Of a stretch of 64,000 nt of DNA, positions 60,043 to 64,000 are shown one piece after another (the first letter of the stretch is position 1; the number at the start of each line of letters is the position of its first letter). The position numbers and the translations under genes were made by a program. The notes below the pieces were generated by a model that was not told where the DNA came from, did not search any database, and saw only the letters and a list, made by a program, of their open reading frames with translations. This stretch comes from Sphagnum magellanicum (lineage: Eukaryota; Streptophyta; Sphagnopsida; Sphagnales; Sphagnaceae): NCBI GenBank assembly GCA_021904315.1, contig CM038913.1, forward strand, positions 8,679,958-8,743,957, read 5' to 3'.

Positions 60043-61889
60043 ACAAACATAATTAATGTGTTGAAATTGTTGTGTAAATGATTTACAAATGCAACCCTTA
60101 TAGGTGCAATTATGTTAGTAGGAGCCAAAAGTAGTCATAACCATTATTTTATTATTATTTTTAACACCAAAATCTTTTTTAAAACATTTAACTTGAAAAT
60201 AAGTGAATTTGTTTTACACATTATCAAATCTAATATCTTATTTTTTAAATGTCCAAAATATGAAATTATTTCATTAACATTTGAACCTTCAAAACTAGTG
60301 TAAAAGAAATTGTAACCACTACTTTTAAGTAACAAAACAACTTTTAAATGGACTTGGAAAACATTTTAAATGACATATTTTTGGCAAATTATTAACAAAA
60401 TAGTACAAAGAATTTTTTAAGATTTTAAAAAAAAAATTAAAGATTTTTTTGAAAATATTCCCCCAAAAGCAATTTCTTAAGGGGCCACCACTGGCTCCTA
60501 TTAGTTTGTTTGCACCTTTTTAATCTTTTTGATTGATGTAAAGTTCTCATTAGCATTTTTTAAAACCTTATTTTGTTGCAATAATGCATTTCTTGCACCT
60601 CTTTTTGCCATAGATGAGATAAAGGCATTATCATTTTGCAACCTTTTTTTTTTTCCTTTTTGAAACATTCTTTGTAGTGTTTTTATTTTTCTTGCATTAA
60701 TACTACATTTTTAACATCAATCATTCTCCTTGTAGCCCTTGCTTGCTCCTCTGGATTAAAGCACCCATTTCACTTTCTTTTGTTACCCATTACCATGTTT
60801 AAAATGATTCATTGAGCTTGAATGCACATAATAAATTCAAATAACAATCTTGGATACCAAACTTGCACAATAAAGAAATGGACATTACTCACATTGTAAT
60901 TTCAAAAAACACACACTAAAAAACCTAAAAAAACACACATCAAGAAGCATTGCCCTTCATATATTAGAATCACATGAATCCCACCCATGGGTTTCCTCAT
61001 GTGCCAAACCCTAATTCAACTATTGCACATAATCAACCTTCATGGGGTCATCTTGCATGATGATTAAAAAACTGAAGTCATTCAAATTGGTCAATTTAAG
61101 TTATTCAATAAAGGAGCCCCCCACCTAAACCACTCTTTCACATACATGCTAAACTTTTTAAAAACAAAAACTAATAAAAAATGATTCCATTAATGGCTTT
61201 TGGGAAAAAAAAGTTCAAGCTTGGGCATTCAAAAGTTCATAACTAATTTTTGGGTAAGACTTTTTTAGTAGAAATGTCATTCTATGATTGGACCTTTTTT
61301 ATTAGACTAATCATTTAAGCCATTTGTAGTTGAATTAGACCCATTGTTTATGCCACTTGTATAAATTTAGTTATAGAATGGAATTTCTTAGTGTATCATA
61401 TGCTAAGTCCCTATACAACATTTTTGGAATGAAAAAGATGTACAAAAATTCTTTTATATGAAAATGTACACTACACCAAAATGCGTCTTAGTTCACTTTA
61501 GGTTTCACTAAATGTTGAATGAATTTGAACCTTTTTTCTTGGTGAAATTGGTTAACCCCCTAGTGAACAAGAACCATTTGTTGCGGACAATGAATTTTTT
61601 CACTACTACTTAGTGAAACAAGGTTATTCTCAAGTGAAATAAAAATTTACCAAGCCATTCACTTGCTAGTTAATTAACTAATTAGCATGAAAATTAATTA
61701 AAATTAAATTATTTAATATATGATGTTATTGATAATTTCATGATTTTCAACTTATGATTTATTGACACGTGTCATTACCTAAGCTAGGTTAAAAACCTAA
61801 CTTATGTAAGCAGGCCATGTAATCAACCTAGACACCTATTCTAGGGAACTCGATAGAAAAATATTTGGTCAACTTGCCATTGTTGACCA
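60043..61889. other. AT-rich intergenic DNA
   Basis: No gene recognised. The open frames on both strands at 60112-60335 are chance readings in AT-rich DNA. Confidence 0.5.
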
Positions 61890-61899
61890 CACACAACAC

Positions 61900-61972
61900 T
61901 ATTCATGACGTTTGATCCTTTGACCTTTAGAATGGAGGCAAACACCCTTACCATCAAGCCACCCCACTTATT
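61900..61972 (-). repeat. SINE-like / tRNA-derived fragment
   Basis: On the minus strand GGTGGCTTGATGGTAAGGGT contains an A-box match (TGGCNNAGTGG type). About 30 bases later comes AGGTCAAAGGATCAAACG, with a B-box-like core. The GC-rich patch stands out in AT-rich DNA. No tail or target duplication was delimited. Confidence 0.4.
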
Positions 61973-62274
61973 GTGATAATATGTTACATTACATTCTATT
62001 TATCAAATACTTCATTTTAAATATTACAACAACATAAACTTTGAAAATTCATATTTTATTGAAATTTTGTTCAAATGAAATGATTTGAATTTACTTTTTA
62101 AAAAATTTCAATAATGTACATGATTACATTTATTTCTTTTTGAAAGTGTAAAATCATTTGAACAAAAAAAAAAGTTGAATATCATTATTCAATAACATTT
62201 CAATGATCATTTTTTTGAAAAAAAAAGTTTAATAAATTTAATTTTTTTTTGTTAATATAATGATACAAACTATG

Positions 62275-62580
62275 CTAAGTTACTTTCAATTATTATATGG
62301 CTATTTTTTATTAATTTAAATTATTTCACCCTACATTATTTATAGCTATTTATGGCTATTCTTAATTACTTTTGGCTATTTCACCTTATGCTATTTTTGG
62401 TTATTCTAAGTTACTTTTGGCTATTTTAGTTTATTTCACGTTAAGCTATTTACGAATATTGTAAGTTTTTTTTTTTGCTATTCTATGTTATTTTTGGTTA
62501 TTATAAATTATTTCACTTTAGGCTACTTACAATTATTATAAATTATTTTTGGGTATTTTAAGTTATTGTCATAAACCCAA
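62275..62580 (+). repeat. Degenerate minisatellite (GGCTATTTTAAGTTA words)
   Basis: About ten imperfect units of roughly 20-40 bp alternate TTTGGCTATT, CTAAGTTACTTTTGG and TTATTTCACSTTA. There is no coding sequence. Confidence 0.7.
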
Positions 62581-62984
62581 ACCATGATGTTTTAGGTTAT
62601 GCTATGGAATTTATCATCAAAAAGTTCTCAATGAATAGGGGTGCAATGACTTGGTTTAAAATGTTTGGAGCTACAATGTGGAATCTATTGATTATTGAAC
62701 CATTTTTTCATTGAATTTTTTGAAAAACCAAGGTTGAATATATTGGAATTTGGGGGTGTTCTTGGTATTGTTGGAAAGCCCTCACCAAGTTTGATTTAAT
62801 AAAGTTGATTTCGTAATTTTGAGACCTAAAATGTGAACAATATCATTGAATTTTTGGTGGGTACGTATTGCTATTGGAAATTCAAACAAATTGCAAAAAG
62901 GGGTTTGGAAGGAAAATTCAATTAAATGCATTCAAACTTGGGCCAATGACATAGGGTATATTAATGTTTAATGAATTTTTAGCA

Positions 62985-63385
62985 TACTGTTAAACAAATA
63001 TTTGGATATCATGTGTATAAAAACGAATAAACATTATAGTTGCACAATATTATTAATTATGTATCATTACTTGATATATTATAATGATCTGCATAAAAAT
63101 ATAAATTACATGTGTATTGAACATAAACATTAGTACTAACATATATATTTTCAAAAATTCAACTTTATTTTGAAATTAAAGTTTAATATTTATATGCACA
63201 AAAAAAACCATTCATTTATACAAATAAAATTTACTTTTAATTTAATGTTATCATAATTTAAAATAAATATTACAATATTATATGTATAAAATTAAAGTTA
63301 TTTATTAGTTGTTTAACTTAATAGAAAGAGATAGTTGCAAACAAGACTGTATTTCATCCATCCTTTAATACATTTATCATTCAAA
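62985..63385 (+). repeat. Further copy of the ~300-bp AT-rich repeat
   Basis: Phrases GTATAAAAACGAATAAACAT, TATTGAACATAAACATTA, TTATTTTGAAATTAAAG, CATTCATTTATACAAAT, TTATCATAATTTAAAATAAA and TTATTAGTTGTTTA appear in the same order and orientation as in the array at 4545-5560. The tail ATTTCATCCATCCTTTAA matches 5513-5535. Confidence 0.7.
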
Positions 63386-64000
63386 ATAGTTGAACATTAA
63401 TCAATGTTTTGATTGTGTGCCAACTAAAAAACCTTAAATGCCAAAAATATTTCAAAAATGACCCTTGTTTGAAACATGCTTCACATTGTTTACCAACATA
63501 GTTGGAAGTTCAACTTGGAGACATTGTTGATGTTGGGAATATTCAGCAAATGACCATATAATTGAAAAATGCTTTCAATTATATACCAATATAGTAAACG
63601 AATCAACTTAATTGGTAATTGCCATAATTTTATTTTAAAAATAAAAAAATCTAGTTGAAACGTAGTTGCAAATGTCATTCAATTGAAAAATTTTGGTTAA
63701 AAAAATGGGGTTTTCTATTAGTGTTTCCTCTTGGATGTTCTTGGTTCCTTCTATGCAAGTTTCTGGTTTATCTTTTGTGGGTATTTCACTTTTCCTTGGC
63801 ATGTTTTCAGTTCCCCTTTGTGCCTTCATATTCACCTTTGTTGTTAAATCTATGTGTACTCTCTTTGTGTTTAGTTTTGTCATTATCTTGGGCTTTCTTA
63901 TCCATTTTCTCAATGTGTTTAAGTCTTGTTGTCTTCAATTTCTACTTGTAATTTGGATAAGATGAAGGTTATCCACCACTTTCATCCAACAAATCAAGAC
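63386..64000. other. Window end, no supported gene
   Basis: Both strands are open in 63635-63965. The minus strand gives a Lys/Thr/Glu-rich frame of 92 codons and the plus strand a Phe/Leu-rich one. Neither has a recognisable domain. A gene could continue past the window edge, but nothing shows it. Confidence 0.35.

Noticed and set aside
63635-63965. Open frames on both strands at the window end
   Set aside because: Neither has a domain, signal or splice pattern; simultaneous openness on both strands suggests composition rather than coding.

Overview
The window looks like nuclear DNA from a land plant with a large genome. Long AT-rich, gene-poor stretches full of decayed transposons surround two convincing genes with plant architecture: a six-exon gene with GT-AG introns for an organelle-targeted protein, and a secreted cell-wall GH16 protein. 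A broken PPR-DYW gene, of a kind especially abundant in ferns, hAT relics and Ty3-type fossils make a fern my best guess, with a gymnosperm as the alternative. This is recognition from memory, not a database result. No rRNA gene, convincing functional tRNA gene or CRISPR array was seen.

Layout. 0-5.6 kb: AT-rich DNA with a relic of a transposon-like protein gene, then a tandem repeat of about 300 bp. 6.06-9.75 kb (+): a complete RimP-like ribosome maturation factor gene of 546 codons; its exon phases fit throughout. Its first intron holds a direct duplication, telomere-like motifs and an 80-bp foldback. 10-17 kb: intergenic DNA with two copies of a MITE family (a third lies at 27.6 kb), a second foldback element and SINE-like pieces. 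17.9-23.6 kb: two hAT transposase relics pointing at each other. 24.4-25.6 kb: a minisatellite interrupted by a 617-bp element with terminal inverted repeats. 27.9-31.3 kb: no gene found.

32.04-34.01 kb (+): the most striking gene, an intronless, GC-richer 654-residue open frame. It encodes a signal peptide, a helical PMEI-like segment and two tandem GH16 domains. The first GH16 copy has lost its catalytic glutamates and the second keeps an intact motif. 38.4-41.7 kb: a Ty1/copia gag fossil and an orphan exon candidate. 41.7-43.3 kb (-): a PPR-DYW pseudogene. 46.4-47.7 kb: another transposon-protein fragment and a satellite of about 60 bp. 50.4-60.0 kb: an old Ty3/gypsy fossil on the minus strand, probably bounded by a pair of diverged long direct repeats and disrupted by AT-rich repeats. 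60-64 kb: AT-rich DNA that ends with another copy of the 300-bp repeat seen at 4.5-5.5 kb.

The two live genes show no functional link. One would act in organelle ribosome assembly and the other in the cell wall. The rest is a record of transposon insertion and decay.
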